Positions 1-9,873 are shown, counted from the first letter of the stretch. The stretch: 64,000 bases of DNA from Streptomyces fulvorobeus (GCF_013167895.1 NZ_BLWC01000001.1:5518001-5582000), one strand, 5' to 3'. Notes: generated by a model from the letters alone, not told the origin. Program-made: numbers and translations.

Positions 1-854
1 GCGCCTTGCGGCGTGAACTCGGTGTAGACCTCACCCCAGCGACCGGCGCCCTGCCACGCCTCCAGCCAGAACCTTCCGCCGGAGCCGGTCAGCTGGCCCT
101 CGGCCCAGCCGAGATAGCTCCCTTGCTTCAGACGCCCGTCGACCATCTGGACGGAGGCTCCGGAGGGAAGCGCCACCCGTTCGTACTCGGAGCGGTACAC
201 GGACGACCAGTCCGATGCGGGGATCGTGGTCGGATTCGCGTCGGAACACCAGCCCGCGCAGGGGCCGTTGGGCACCACTGTGGACACGGTGTCGTTGACG
301 CACCCTGTCTGCCTGCCGTCCGTGACACACGCGGCGTTGGCGTAAGCGACCCCGTACCGGGTCGTGTTGAACAGGAACATGCCGGTGGTGCCGGTCGTGT
401 CGCGGTACGAGCGGGGGTGCTCCATCGTCGACCTGGTGTTGATGCCGTCGCCGAGGTTCTCCTCGGTCCGCAGCCAGCCGCGTCCCTGCGTCGTCCCGGT
501 GAGGGTCACCTCGGCCCAGGAGTAGACCGTCGCGGACGTGTCCCAGGCAGGCTTACCCGTGTACATCCTCAGCCGCGAGCCGGAGGCGAGGACGACCTCC
601 TTGAGCAGCTTCGGCGCACCACCCGTGTGCCATGCCGTGACGCTCCCGGGCTCGGAGCCCTCACACGGCAGGAGCGGACACGGCGCCGGCTGCGCGGCCG
701 CCGCCTTCGTCGAAGCCGGGGCTCCGGCGGCCGTCGCCGTCGGAGCCGTCATCAGTGCGGAGGCGGTGACCGCCACGGCGACGGGCACACTCCAGGCCCA
801 TAACCGACTCCACCGCCCTCTGCTCGTCGTGCCCCGTACATCCCCGTTTAGCAT
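1..854 (-). CDS. Secreted protein of unknown function, C-terminus beyond the window edge
   Basis: An open frame runs from an ATG at 854 off the left edge, at least 284 codons. A GGAGGAG ribosome site lies 5 nt before the ATG. The N-terminus has an Arg-rich segment, then a hydrophobic stretch (about residues 20-35) and an Ala-rich region ending APTATAAGA, which fits a Sec signal peptide. The mature part is rich in Thr, Gly and Trp and has Cys pairs (PCPLLPC, GPCAGWC) that could form disulfides. I do not recognise the family. Codon 18 is TTA (801-803), the rare leucine codon read by the bldA tRNA in Streptomyces, so translation may be limited to late growth. It follows jetC on the same strand after about 200 bp, but nothing suggests a shared function. 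Confidence 0.75.
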   Translation of the reverse strand, partial: MLNGDVRGTTSRGRWSRLWAWSVPVAVAVTASALMTAPTATAAGAPASTKAAAAQPAPCPLLPCEGSEPGSVTAWHTGGAPKLLKEVVLASGSRLRMYTGKPAWDTSATVYSWAEVTLTGTTQGRGWLRTEENLGDGINTRSTMEHPRSYRDTTGTTGMFLFNTTRYGVAYANAACVTDGRQTGCVNDTVSTVVPNGPCAGWCSDANPTTIPASDWSSVYRSEYERVALPSGASVQMVDGRLKQGSYLGWAEGQLTGSGGRFWLEAWQGAGRWGEVYTEFTPQG

Positions 855-1054
855 GCCGTCTCCTCCACTGAACACCTCGGTCGGGCCCTGACGCAGTGAT
901 GCAATGCGCCGCGGCTCTTCCGCCCGTCTCCGCGGGGTCTTCGTGGTGGGGCGCATGGCTCGTTATCCGCCATCCACGGACGGGAGCGCGGGGGAGAGAC
1001 ATGCGTGGAGCGCCCGCAGCAGCGGGGCCGGCCCGGGACGATTCAACGGGTGCC

Positions 1055-4000
1055 TCACCTCTGCCCGTCCCGTGGCAGCGGTACGGGTGCGGCAGGCGGC
1101 GGGGTCACCGGCTCGTCCTGCGCCATCAGGTCCGCGCCGTCCCACACGAAGCGCGCCGTGGTCACCGCGTCGTCACCCGGGCCACCGCCCCCGGTGATCA
1201 GCTGGTGCACGGCGATGCCGTCGAGCTCCCGGTACGTGCACCACTCGTGGTCCGAGGTGAGCATGAGGTCGAGGTCGAGCGAGCACAGCAACTCGAAGAC
1301 CTGGCCCCGGTTGGCGGAGTCGACCCCGACGAAGACCTCGTCCAGCAGGATCAGCCGGGGTGCTCCCGGCACCGCCTGGTAGTGCGCGGCCACCGCGGCG
1401 AACAGGGGCAGGTGCAGGGCGATGGCCTTCTCCCCGCCCGACAGCGCACCGTGCAGCTTCTTCGTGAGCAACTGCCAGCCCTGGCCGTTGGCCCGGTCGA
1501 GCTTCACCACGAACCGGTGCCACGCCGTGTAGTCCAGGACCCGGGTCAGCTGCTCCTCCCAGTTCCTCGCGGTGCCGGACCCCTTGGCCTCCTCGATCCG
1601 CTCGCGGAAGAAGCGGTGCAGCGCCTCCCGGTCCGCGTCCGACATCCGCCCCGGGTCCTTCAGCAGCATGTCGCGGGCGGCCCTGGTGCCGGGCGGGAGC
1701 CCCGGATCGACCTGCCACACCAGGCGTACGGCCACCCGGGACGCCGTACGCACCCGCTCCAGCCGGGCGTTCATCGCGTCGACCAGCTCGTCGGCCTGCC
1801 GGATACGGGCCGCGAGATGCCGCCTGGTGTCGCCGGTCAGCGTGCGGTCGAACAACTCCCGCTCGTCACCGGTGATCTCCTCCCGGCCGCGGTCGCGCTC
1901 GGCGGCCAGAGCGGCGAGCAGACCCGAGGCACCCATGCGTACACCGTCCATGGCGGCGGAGAGCACCTGCACGTCGTCGTGCGTCTCCATCGCGAGGCCG
2001 GCCCGCGAGCCGAGTGCCTGGCGGCTCGCCTGGACGGTCTCCCGAGCCGCCCCAGCGCGTCCGCGACGTGCTTCGGCTCGTACGGGACGGACGGCCACAG
2101 CGCACCCAGGGAACGCGCGGTCTCCAGCGTTGCCTTGGTCCCCTCTCCCGCCAGCACCTCAGCCCCGGCGCCCGCGTCGGCGGGGAACCCCAGCCGCAGC
2201 AGATACCTGAAGCGCTCCGCGGCGGCGTCGCGCGCGGCCACCGCGGCGTCACGGCGGGCCGCCGCCGCGGACCGCTCACTGGTCCGTGCTCCGATCCGCC
2301 CCTCGATCGTGAGCAGCGAAGCGGTGTGCTCGCGCAGTGCGGACTGCTGGGCCCGGCGCGCCGTCCGCATCCCGTCGATCCGGGTAAGCGTCTCCTCGTA
2401 GGCGGCGCCGACGGTGTGCTCGATCTCCTCCAACTGCGCGGTCAGCCCCCGTGCCGCCGATGCCGCGCGGCCCGCCTCCGCGTCCAGCTCCCGCGCCGCC
2501 AGTCCGGAACGCTCCGCCCGGGAGCGCAGCTCCGCGGCCGTACGCCGCTCCGAGACCAGCTGGACCTGGGCGATGAGCCACTGACTGCCGGAGTCCTGGA
2601 GGGCCTGGACCGTCTCCCGCACCGCGCGCAACGCCTGGGCGTCGGACGGCAGCCCGTGCTGGGACGCCACGTGGTCGAGTCCGTCCCGCGCCACCCTGGC
2701 GGCGGACTCGCACCTGGTGAGCGCGGTGACCGCGTCCCGGACCGCGTCCTCCCGGGCCTCGGTGACCGACTGGGCGCGGTCCAGCTCGCGTTCGGCCTCG
2801 GCGACGGCACGGTGACCGGGGCGGCACCGCCGGTCGGCCTCCAGCGTCTCCCGGCGGGCGGCGACCGCCGACAGCTCGACCGTCAGAGCGGCCAGGGTGT
2901 GGTCCAGGGCGCTGATCGCCTCGGCCAGCGCGGCGACGCGGCGCTCCCGGGACCTGGCGCGCGCCGACGCCCCGATGTAAGCGACGTCGGACTTGGCCCA
3001 GCTTCCCGTCGCACTGGCGAGCCGCCAGGTGCCGTCCGCGCCCACCGCGGCACCGTGCGCGGGGGCAGCGTGTCTCCGTACGCGATACCGGCCAGCAACT
3101 GGCCGATGCGCTCGGCCGGGACGGGCGCGCCCGGCTCCGGCCCCAGCACCTCGCCGAGCTGGCGGCCCGGGGCGGGAACGGCCCACTCGGCCTCGGCGAA
3201 CGCGTCGTGGCCCAGCGCGACCGCGCCCCCGTACGGCGCGACCCAGGCGTCCAGCAGACCGCTGGCCTCCAGGGCGGCCTCGACCGCGTTGCGCGTGGCC
3301 GCGGGCACCGTGTCGTGGAAGGCCACCAGCTTCCACAGGGGCGCGCCGGACAGCCGCGCACGGTCGGCGGTACGGAACACCGGTCGCGGTGGCGCCAGGT
3401 CGGCGGTGTGCCGCAGCCGCTCGGCCTCCGCCGCCAGCGCCTCGCGCTCCGCCCCGGCCGTGGTGAGACGGGCGGTGACCGCGGCCTCCGCCGTGGTCAG
3501 GGCGTGGTCGGCCGTCCGCGTCGCGGCGTCCACCAGCGCCAGTACCCCGGCCTCACCGCCGGCCCGGCCGGCCAGCTCGTCCAGCGCGGCCTCGTCGAAG
3601 GACAGCTCCCCGCACCGGCGGGCCCAGCCGCGCAGCCGCTCCTCCTGCGCCGCGACCGCCCGCTGATATCCGGCAGCGGCCTCCGTACGCCGTTCGGCCG
3701 CCGCGGCGAGTGCCGTCCGGGAGGTCTCCGCACGCTCCTCGGCCGCCGTACGTGCGGTGAGGGCGGTACGCAGGGCGTCGAGAGCTTCTCGTACGTCCTC
3801 GGTCTGGCCCCGCCGCCCCCGCACCGCCCCGTGCAGGATCTGCCTGGCCCGGTCGGCGTCGCCCGCCTCCAGCGCACCGCTCACCTCCGTGCACGCGGCG
3901 GACATGCCGGCCCGCCCAGCGAGCTGCCGGGAGTCGCTTTCGGCGGCCCGGACCCGCTCCGCCTGCGCCTCCACCGCATCGAGCGCCCCGGCGAGCCGGG

Positions 4001-5174
4001 CCTCGTCCTCGTCCGCGGTGGTCCGGGCGGCACCGGCCGCCAGGTGCCGCGCCTCGGCTTCCCGGTGCGCCTGCGCGGCGCGCTGACGGAGGCCGTCCAG
4101 CTCCCGCCCCTCCCGGTAGGCGTCGGACTCCGTCAGCGCCTCGATCCGGGCGCTCAGTTCGGTGACCGACGCCTCCGTCCCGCGCTGCCGCTCCTCGGTC
4201 CTGCCCCGCTCCGCCACGGCGGCGCGCAGCTCCTCCTCGCGCTCCGCCGCCGCGCGAGTGCGGTTGTCCAAGTCGGTGGTCGCCGAGATCAGGGCCGCGG
4301 CCCCGGCGCGCAGCACCCGCTGGGCGTACGAGCGCTGACGGGCACCCAGCGCCTGCGCGGCCCGCACCTCGTCCTCCAGCCGGGCCAGATGCTCGCGGCG
4401 CCGGTCCAGCCGCTCGAACCCGTCGGCCAGTTCGGAGATCTCCCCCTGGTCGAGCGGGGGCAGGGCACGCGACAGCAGTTCCGACAGCAGCGAGGGGTCG
4501 AGGCGCTGGGACAGCTTCGGGGTGCGCAGCTGGAGCAGCGCCGTGATCAGAGCGCCGTAGCGCTGCTCGCTGAGACCGGGGAAGAGGGTCCGGCGCACGG
4601 CGTCCCGGTAGTCGGCCGCCGAGGCGTACACGTCACCGTGGCCGGCCAGCTCCGCCGCGAGCGACGCCCTGGTGAGTGGCTGACCCGACTCGTTGACCAG
4701 GGAGAGGCCGCCGGGAACACCGACGCGCCGACGGCTGGTGAAGAAGTCCGTCGTGACGGTCGTGGTCCGCTCGCCGGCCTGCAGGCGCGCACCGATGGTG
4801 AGGAACTCCTCGGCGCCGCCCTCACCCCGCGCCGTCCGGAACTCCAGCCACACGTATCCCACCCGGGTGAGCCCGGTGGCGCCCTCGCCCATGAGGTTCC
4901 AGTGCATGGTGCGTTCCGAGCCGCCGAAGGTGGACAGCCGGTGCGGGCGCAGACTCGCGTCGAAGAGGAACGGCAGCAGGACTTCCAGTGCCTTCGACTT
5001 GCCCGTGCCGTTCGGCCCGCGCAGCAGCAGGCGTCCGCGGTGGAAGGTGAACACCTCGTCGTAGTAGCGCCAGACGTTGAGCACACCGGCTCTGGTCGGC
5101 TGCCAGCGCTCGCCGGGGCCGGGACTGGCGGCGGGGGACCCGGAGGCGCCGAGGGGGAGCGGGGTGACCGTCAT
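1055..5174 (-). pseudogene. jetC: JetC-like SMC ATPase of a Wadjet system (TIGR02680 family), two frameshifts
   Basis: This is the SMC/MukB-like ATPase of a Wadjet (JetABCD) plasmid-defence complex; it would form a coiled-coil dimer that loads on DNA with JetA and JetB. The N-terminal piece has the Walker A loop GPNGTGKS (residues 53-60). Long Ala/Glu/Arg-rich coiled coils follow. The C-terminal piece holds the signature LSGGEKAIALHLPLF and Walker B LILLDEVFVGVD. The three pieces lie in three frames. Adding one base in the G5 run at 3061-3065 and one at 2041-2049 restores a continuous protein of 1373 residues, about the size expected for the family. The start ATG at 5174 overlaps the jetB stop (ATGA). 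Because all motifs survive and both breaks are single missing bases, a sequencing error is as likely as a real loss. No jetD follows. Confidence 0.85.
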
Positions 5175-6433
5175 GCGGAGTGTTCTTCCTTGAGAGTGGC
5201 GCTGGTGACGCGGTAGCGGGCGGCCGCGGGTCTGGGCACGACCCGGCCGCCCTCGTGCCGTACGAGCCGGAAATCGGCCAGGACCCGGACGGCGTCCTCG
5301 GCGAGCGCCGCCGCACCGCCCTCCGTCCGGTACGCCTTGCCCCAGCGCGGGAACCGGTCCAGGAGCCGGTCCGCCTCGAAGGCCAGCTGCTCGGGTGCGC
5401 AGCCGGCCGGTGTGGCGTTCAGGACGTCGAGAAGGAGCAGAGCGGCGACCTTGGCGTGGTTCGCGTCGTCGGGGAACCGGCTGTCCGTCGCGATGGCGTC
5501 CGGATCGACCAGCAGAACCCCTTCGGCCCGCTCCTCCAGTACGAAACCGGCCTGCTCGGCGGCTCGCCGCACAGTCTGCCGCCCGGTCGGTGAGGCCAGA
5601 TAGCCGAGCTCACCATCGGACAGCTCGTCCCGGTGCACCACCGGCTGGTCGAAGAGGCGCCGCAGCACCGAATGCCGCAGCCACAGATCGCGCTGGACCG
5701 GGGAGAGCGGTGTGTCCACCCCGTCGTCGTCCGCCGTCTCCCCGGTGCCCGGCAGCCCGTACCGCCGCTCCCGCACCAGCCCGGCCAGCAGGGCATCGAA
5801 GCCGGCCGGTACGCCGGTGGCGGGCACCGCGAGTCTGGACGGCCCGCACGGGGCGGCCGGCAGCCGCATCAGCACGCTCGCCTCCACCCGGTAGAGCACT
5901 TTCGCCTCGGCCGAGTCGGCGAAGCTGTCCGTCGTCCCGTCCACGGTCCGCAACGCGCCGTACGACTCCAGCAGCCGCAGGACGTCGACGAACGCGACGC
6001 GCTCCGAGCGCTGCGCCGTGTCGAAGGCGGGCAGGGCTTCGTCCGCCGACGCCGCCCGTACGACCTGGTCGGCCAGCAGACCGATCGTGGTGACCGGGAC
6101 GGAGAGCAGCTCGGCGGCGGTGAGACACAGCAGGACGTACCGCCGCCGGTCGAAGGGCGCCCCGCCCGCGTGCGTCCGCCTGGCAGGCCGGGACGCGTCG
6201 GCGTCCCCGCCGACCTTGAGCAGCCGGGCGTACCCGAGGCGCGGCTCGACGGCCAGCGTCCAGCCGCAGTGATAGTCGAACCAGTGCGTCAGCGGGTCCC
6301 GGCGACGGCGCACCAGATCGAACACGGCCGGGTCGGAGCGCTCGGTGAGCAGCGGCCGCACCAGCAGCGTGCGGATGCAGCGGGACATCTCCTCCCGCTC
6401 GGCCACCACCAGTTGGTTGGCGGAGTTGCTCAT
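5171..6433 (-). CDS. jetB: JetB-like Wadjet subunit (TIGR02678 / DUF2398 family)
   Basis: A 420-residue protein starting MSNSANQLVVAEREEMSRC, a typical start for the TIGR02678 (DUF2398) family. In Wadjet complexes JetB is the KITE-like (MukE/MksE) subunit that binds the kleisin-like JetA. The pattern LTERSDPAVFDLVRRRRD and a winged-helix-like C-terminal half (ALLLLDVLNATP, then a stretch ending VVPRPAAARYRV) match the family as I know it. The frame is open further upstream, but the ATG at 6433 overlaps the jetA stop by the usual ATGA, and jetC starts on this gene's own stop, so the three genes form a tight operon. It is intact here. Confidence 0.85.
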   Translation of the reverse strand: MSNSANQLVVAEREEMSRCIRTLLVRPLLTERSDPAVFDLVRRRRDPLTHWFDYHCGWTLAVEPRLGYARLLKVGGDADASRPARRTHAGGAPFDRRRYVLLCLTAAELLSVPVTTIGLLADQVVRAASADEALPAFDTAQRSERVAFVDVLRLLESYGALRTVDGTTDSFADSAEAKVLYRVEASVLMRLPAAPCGPSRLAVPATGVPAGFDALLAGLVRERRYGLPGTGETADDDGVDTPLSPVQRDLWLRHSVLRRLFDQPVVHRDELSDGELGYLASPTGRQTVRRAAEQAGFVLEERAEGVLLVDPDAIATDSRFPDDANHAKVAALLLLDVLNATPAGCAPEQLAFEADRLLDRFPRWGKAYRTEGGAAALAEDAVRVLADFRLVRHEGGRVVPRPAAARYRVTSATLKEEHSA

Positions 6434-7992
6434 CCGGCCGTCACCTCCCGGTCCCCGGCGCGGGCCGGGCCGGAAGCTCCCGCACTGTGGACCTCGATGA
6501 CGTAGTCCGGGCAGGTCAGTGTGCCGCGCGCGGTCCGCAGGACCGCGGGTGCTCCGCCGGGACCCGCCGGTGGCCGCAGCACGACCTCGACCCGCCCGTC
6601 CCCGGTGACCGCCCGCCGCGCCCCCGTCGTGTCGGGCCGCACCGCCAGCGCCCGGCCGAGCAGATCGAGCAGACGCTCGAAGACCTCGTGGTCGAGACCC
6701 CCGAACCGGGAGAGCCGCACCGGGGATTCGGTACGCAGCAGACTCCACGCGGCCTCCAGCTCGGCCCGCTCCGCCCGTGCCCGCCCGGCCCGCTCCGCCC
6801 TGAGCGCGGCCACGTCCCGCACCCGCCCGGTGCGGGTGAACCTCTCCGTACGGCCACTCGTGCGCAGGAGGGCGGAGACCTCCACGGGCGGTGCGTCGTG
6901 CCAGCTCTCCGTGGCGGCGACGAGCTCGGGGTCGGTGTGGGCGAGATGCGCGTGACGCGCCGGCCCGAGCCCGAAGGCGGCCGCCCACAGCCGGTGCAGA
7001 TCGTCCTCGCCGGGTGCGGCGGCGAACCACCGGGCCAGCTCGCGGAAATCCTGTACGGCACCGGCCGACCCGCGCCGCGACTCGGTGATCCGGTCCAGCG
7101 CCTGGAGCAGGGTGACGATCGCGCGGCGCGCCACGTGGTGCAGATGCTCCACGCGCGGGGGCGAACCGTCGGCGGGCAGGAACCAGGCGCGCAAGCCGTC
7201 CCAGCGGGCCTGTCGGCGTGCCAGCCAGGCGGGCGCGGGATCGTCACCACCGGTCGGCGGGAGCTCGGCCCCGCGCAGCGCCCGCTCCCACAGGGACCGC
7301 GGCCCGTGCTCCTCGACCCGCGCCACGGCCGCCGCGACCGCGTGGGCCCGCTGGTCGAGGCCGGTGAGGAAATCCTGGAGGTAGGCGACCGTGGACCCCT
7401 TCACCTCGTGGAAGGTGGACAGCTCGGCCCCCTCGCTCCGCAGCAGTCGCTGGAGCTCACCGTTGAACTGCTTGGTGTTGCCCGTGAGCGCGTCCAAGTG
7501 CCCCTCGAGCTCCAGCAGCGTGGCGAATATCCGGCGGTCGCCGGTGGTCGTGTCCTGCGCCAGCCGGTCGAGCTCCGCCAGCCGGTCCGCGATCGCGTCG
7601 AGCACGGCCGTCTGGAGGGCTCCGGTCGATTCGAGGACCGAGAGGGCGTGCCGCACGCCCGCGAGGGCCGCTTGCCCGCGCCGCGTCAGCGAGTACCGCA
7701 GGGTGCGCCGCTCGTACTCCTCGGCGGTGCGGTAGTCCTCCGCCTGGTTCAGGATGACGTCCAGCAGCTCCCACTCCCGGAGCTGCTTCAGCGCGCCGGT
7801 GAGGTCGTCGTCCGTCAGCGCGCCGAACCATCCGACGCCCCGCACCTGCTCCCGCACCTCGTCCAGCCCCAGCGCCGTCACCAGACGCTCGTCGGCATCG
7901 CCGAAGGCCCGCAGGATCGCCGAGTACAACGGCGCCCTGTCGCCCATGGTGAACCGGAACAGGTCGGCCGGGACCCGGTGTGTCTCTGCCAC
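6430..7992 (-). CDS. jetA: JetA-like Wadjet subunit (TIGR02677 / DUF2397 family)
   Basis: A 520-residue protein with GTG start at 7992. The N-terminus (VPADLFRFTMGDRAPLYSAI) and the early winged-helix region ending YSLTRRGQAAL are characteristic of TIGR02677 (DUF2397). JetA is the kleisin-like subunit that bridges the JetC heads. It is the first gene of the jetA-jetB-jetC operon, each junction being an ATGA overlap. Known systems of this kind end with jetD (DUF2399, a Toprim-fold nuclease); none is present on either side. In the published Wadjet classes this gene set corresponds, as I recall, to type II. Confidence 0.85.
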   Translation of the reverse strand: MAETHRVPADLFRFTMGDRAPLYSAILRAFGDADERLVTALGLDEVREQVRGVGWFGALTDDDLTGALKQLREWELLDVILNQAEDYRTAEEYERRTLRYSLTRRGQAALAGVRHALSVLESTGALQTAVLDAIADRLAELDRLAQDTTTGDRRIFATLLELEGHLDALTGNTKQFNGELQRLLRSEGAELSTFHEVKGSTVAYLQDFLTGLDQRAHAVAAAVARVEEHGPRSLWERALRGAELPPTGGDDPAPAWLARRQARWDGLRAWFLPADGSPPRVEHLHHVARRAIVTLLQALDRITESRRGSAGAVQDFRELARWFAAAPGEDDLHRLWAAAFGLGPARHAHLAHTDPELVAATESWHDAPPVEVSALLRTSGRTERFTRTGRVRDVAALRAERAGRARAERAELEAAWSLLRTESPVRLSRFGGLDHEVFERLLDLLGRALAVRPDTTGARRAVTGDGRVEVVLRPPAGPGGAPAVLRTARGTLTCPDYVIEVHSAGASGPARAGDREVTAG

Positions 7993-8035
7993 TGCTCGCT
8001 CCCTGCTCCCACGGTGCTCCGACGCCGTACGCAGG

Positions 8036-8055
8036 ACGCCGTCGCTGGACGGCGT
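8036..8055. promoter_or_regulatory. Inverted repeat upstream of jetA
   Basis: ACGCCGTC and GACGGCGT are perfect 8-bp arms around GCTG, 44 bp upstream of the jetA start. A further half-site-like GACGCCGT lies at 8021-8028. This is a plausible operator for the jet operon, but no regulator is known and GC-rich DNA gives such repeats by chance. Confidence 0.3.
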
Positions 8056-8157
8056 ACATCCGACGCCCCGCCCAGAACAGTAGACGGCGCCGCTGACACG
8101 ACGGACGTACCAGGCCAGGGAGGCGAGGCCGTCCGGCAGCCGCCCCGCCTGCCGCTG

Positions 8158-8258
8158 TCAGCGGTGGAACGGCCCGCGCACCTCGTACGTCACGCGCCCC
8201 GAGCCTGCCGGCTCACCGCTGGTCCCGGTCGCCCGCACCGTCCAGGGCCCGTACGGCG
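8158..8258 (-). pseudogene. Possible C-terminal gene remnant
   Basis: Between gtrA and the jet operon, about 33 codons ending in a stop read like a real protein tail (PYGPWTVRATGTSGEP, then VTYEVRGPFHR), resembling the end of an Ig-like beta-sandwich. There is no room for the rest of a gene, because the same strand upstream encodes the GtrA protein in another frame. It may be the leftover of a deleted gene, or chance. Confidence 0.25.
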
Positions 8259-8732
8259 TCAGGCGGCCATCGCCACGGACGCCTTCCCCAGGGAGATGTC
8301 CGCGGTCGCGGCCCGCTCGGCGAAGACGACGATCCGCAGGACCGCGAACCGCCCGACCCCCGCCAGGGCCGAGGCCGACAGGTAGACGGCCTGCTCGACC
8401 AGGGCCAAGGGTTCCGGCCGCACGGCGTACAGGCACAGCAGGGCCCCGGTGGTGAAGGCGTAGCTCACGGCCGCCGTCAGCCCGGACCGCAGGTGGACTC
8501 CCCATCGGCCGGGCCCGCTCCGGAAGGTCACCCGGCTGTGCAACTCCGTCGCGAGCAACGTCGACACGACGGTGACCAGCACGTTGGCCAGGGCCATCGG
8601 CATCCGGTCGTCGAGCAGGACCAGCACCCCGCCGGAGGCTAGCCCGACGCCACCACCGCAGACGACGAAGCGCGTGAATGCCGCGAGAACCGGGCGGACA
8701 GTGCGCTTCGGCGGGTATGAGGGGGCGGTCAC
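8259..8732 (-). CDS. GtrA-like membrane protein
   Basis: A 157-residue protein with GTG start at 8732, chosen because a GGAGG site lies 8 nt upstream. It has four hydrophobic helices: around FVVCGGGVGLASGGVLVLL, MALANVLVTVVSTLLATE, GLTAAVSYAFTTGALLCLY and AVYLSASALAGVGRFAVLR. Between helices 2 and 3 is the segment LHSRVTFR, and the overall layout is that of the GtrA/DPMS family (PF04138). These proteins assist transfer of lipid-linked sugars across the membrane in cell-surface polysaccharide modification. The partner glycosyltransferase is not nearby, so the substrate is unknown. It diverges from the amino-acid ABC operon across a 310-bp gap. Confidence 0.75.
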   Translation of the reverse strand: MTAPSYPPKRTVRPVLAAFTRFVVCGGGVGLASGGVLVLLDDRMPMALANVLVTVVSTLLATELHSRVTFRSGPGRWGVHLRSGLTAAVSYAFTTGALLCLYAVRPEPLALVEQAVYLSASALAGVGRFAVLRIVVFAERAATADISLGKASVAMAA

Positions 8733-8831
8733 GGGGGGTCCTCCGGAGGTCAGGGGAAACGGTGCTTCGATTCCACTCCAGAACCTACGGACGCGTCGTC
8801 CACCGAGCGACCGGGTCTGTCCCCGACTTCG

Positions 8832-8862
8832 CTGGGGGGCTACCCCCAGGGCCGTCTGGGGG
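8832..8862 (+). repeat. Three-element alternative hairpin in the leader of the amino-acid ABC operon
   Basis: CTGGGGG (8832-8838), CCCCCAG (8843-8849) and CTGGGGG again (8856-8862) lie in a row. The central arm can pair perfectly with either flank, giving two mutually exclusive 7-bp stems. It lies about 180 bp upstream of the binding-protein start. It could be an attenuator, or a member of the short G-rich repeats scattered in Streptomyces intergenic DNA. The rest of 8733-9042 shows nothing I can name. Confidence 0.4.
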
Positions 8863-9042
8863 TTGTCCCTGGTTCCGGAAGCGCGCCGCTCGGACGTGTG
8901 CGGCGGGACCAGATCCCCGACGGGCTGCGCAGGGTGGACTTTCGCCCGGCGCTCCGACATTCTGTGCGGACTTTGATCGTGGATCTCCGCCGGTCCGCGC
9001 GTTCGTCCGCGAGTCCGTCCTTCGTGTGCAAGGGGAACCGCC

Positions 9043-9873
9043 ATGATTCCGTCCCGTCCGCCTTCCCGCCGGATCGCCGCGGTCTGCGCGGCCGCCGCGC
9101 TCGCCCTTGCGCTCAGCGCGTGCGGCAGCAGTGACAGTGGCGCGACCGTCAAGGGCGCCAAGCTGGTCAAGTCCGGTCAGATCACCACGTGTACACATCT
9201 GCCGTACGCGCCCTTCCAGTCCGAGAAGGACGGGGAGGTGGTGGGGTTCGACGTCTCGATGATCGATCTGGTGGCCAAGGACCTGGGCGTGAAGCAGGTC
9301 GTCGTGGACAAGTCGTTCGAGACGATCAAGACCGGGGCCGACCTCAACGCCGGAGTCTGTGATGTGGCCGCCGCCGGTATGACGATCACCGAGGAGCGCA
9401 AGGCCCATCTGGAGTTCTCCGCCCCGTACTTCGACGCCACGCAGGCCCTGGTGGCCCGCAAGGGCGTCAAGGCGGCGACGATCGAGGAGATCACCGAGCA
9501 GAAGCTCAAGTTCGGTTCCCAGTCCTCCACCACCGGCGAGGACTTCGCCCGCAAGCACGGCGCCGACCCCCAGTCCTTCGAGAGCTCCGACGCCGAGCTC
9601 AACGGACTGCGCACCGGTCAGGTCGACATCATCGTGCAGGACTACCCCGTCGCGCAGAACTGGCTCAAGAACCCCGCCACCGCGGCCAAGTTCGAGATAG
9701 TGGGCAATCTCGACACCGGCGAGCAGTACGGCTTCGCGGTCCGCAAGGGCGGCGATCCCAAGCTCCTCGCGATGATCGACCAGGCCATCGGGGACGCGAA
9801 GTCCGACGGCACGTACAAGAAGCTGTACGAGCAGTGGATCGGGCCGATGCCGAAGGGTGCCGACGCCCCGTGA
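9043..9873 (+). CDS. Polar amino-acid ABC transporter, substrate-binding lipoprotein
   Basis: A 276-residue family 3 solute-binding protein. The signal peptide ends in the lipobox LSAC (about residues 28-31), so the protein should be anchored to the outer face of the membrane. The mature domain has typical SBP_bac_3 features: GKLVKSGQITTCTHLPYAPF-like opening, VVGFDVSMIDLVAKDLG, AAAGMTITEERKAHLEFSAPY, and a tail NGLRTGQVDIIVQDYPVAQ with KSDGTYKKLYEQWIG. The family binds glutamate, glutamine, aspartate, cystine and similar amino acids; the exact ligand cannot be read from sequence. It is the first of three genes; the permease start overlaps its stop. Confidence 0.9.
   Translation: MIPSRPPSRRIAAVCAAAALALALSACGSSDSGATVKGAKLVKSGQITTCTHLPYAPFQSEKDGEVVGFDVSMIDLVAKDLGVKQVVVDKSFETIKTGADLNAGVCDVAAAGMTITEERKAHLEFSAPYFDATQALVARKGVKAATIEEITEQKLKFGSQSSTTGEDFARKHGADPQSFESSDAELNGLRTGQVDIIVQDYPVAQNWLKNPATAAKFEIVGNLDTGEQYGFAVRKGGDPKLLAMIDQAIGDAKSDGTYKKLYEQWIGPMPKGADAP

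Noticed and set aside
6..803. Long plus-strand open frame at the left edge
   Set aside because: It is the shadow of the minus-strand secreted protein, which has a signal peptide and a ribosome site. The plus-strand translation is Arg/Gly-rich without domains.
960..1058. GTG start overlapping the jetC stop, as a possible jetD remnant
   Set aside because: The frame ends after about 31 codons and shows no resemblance to DUF2399 proteins. It may be a scar, but I cannot support it.
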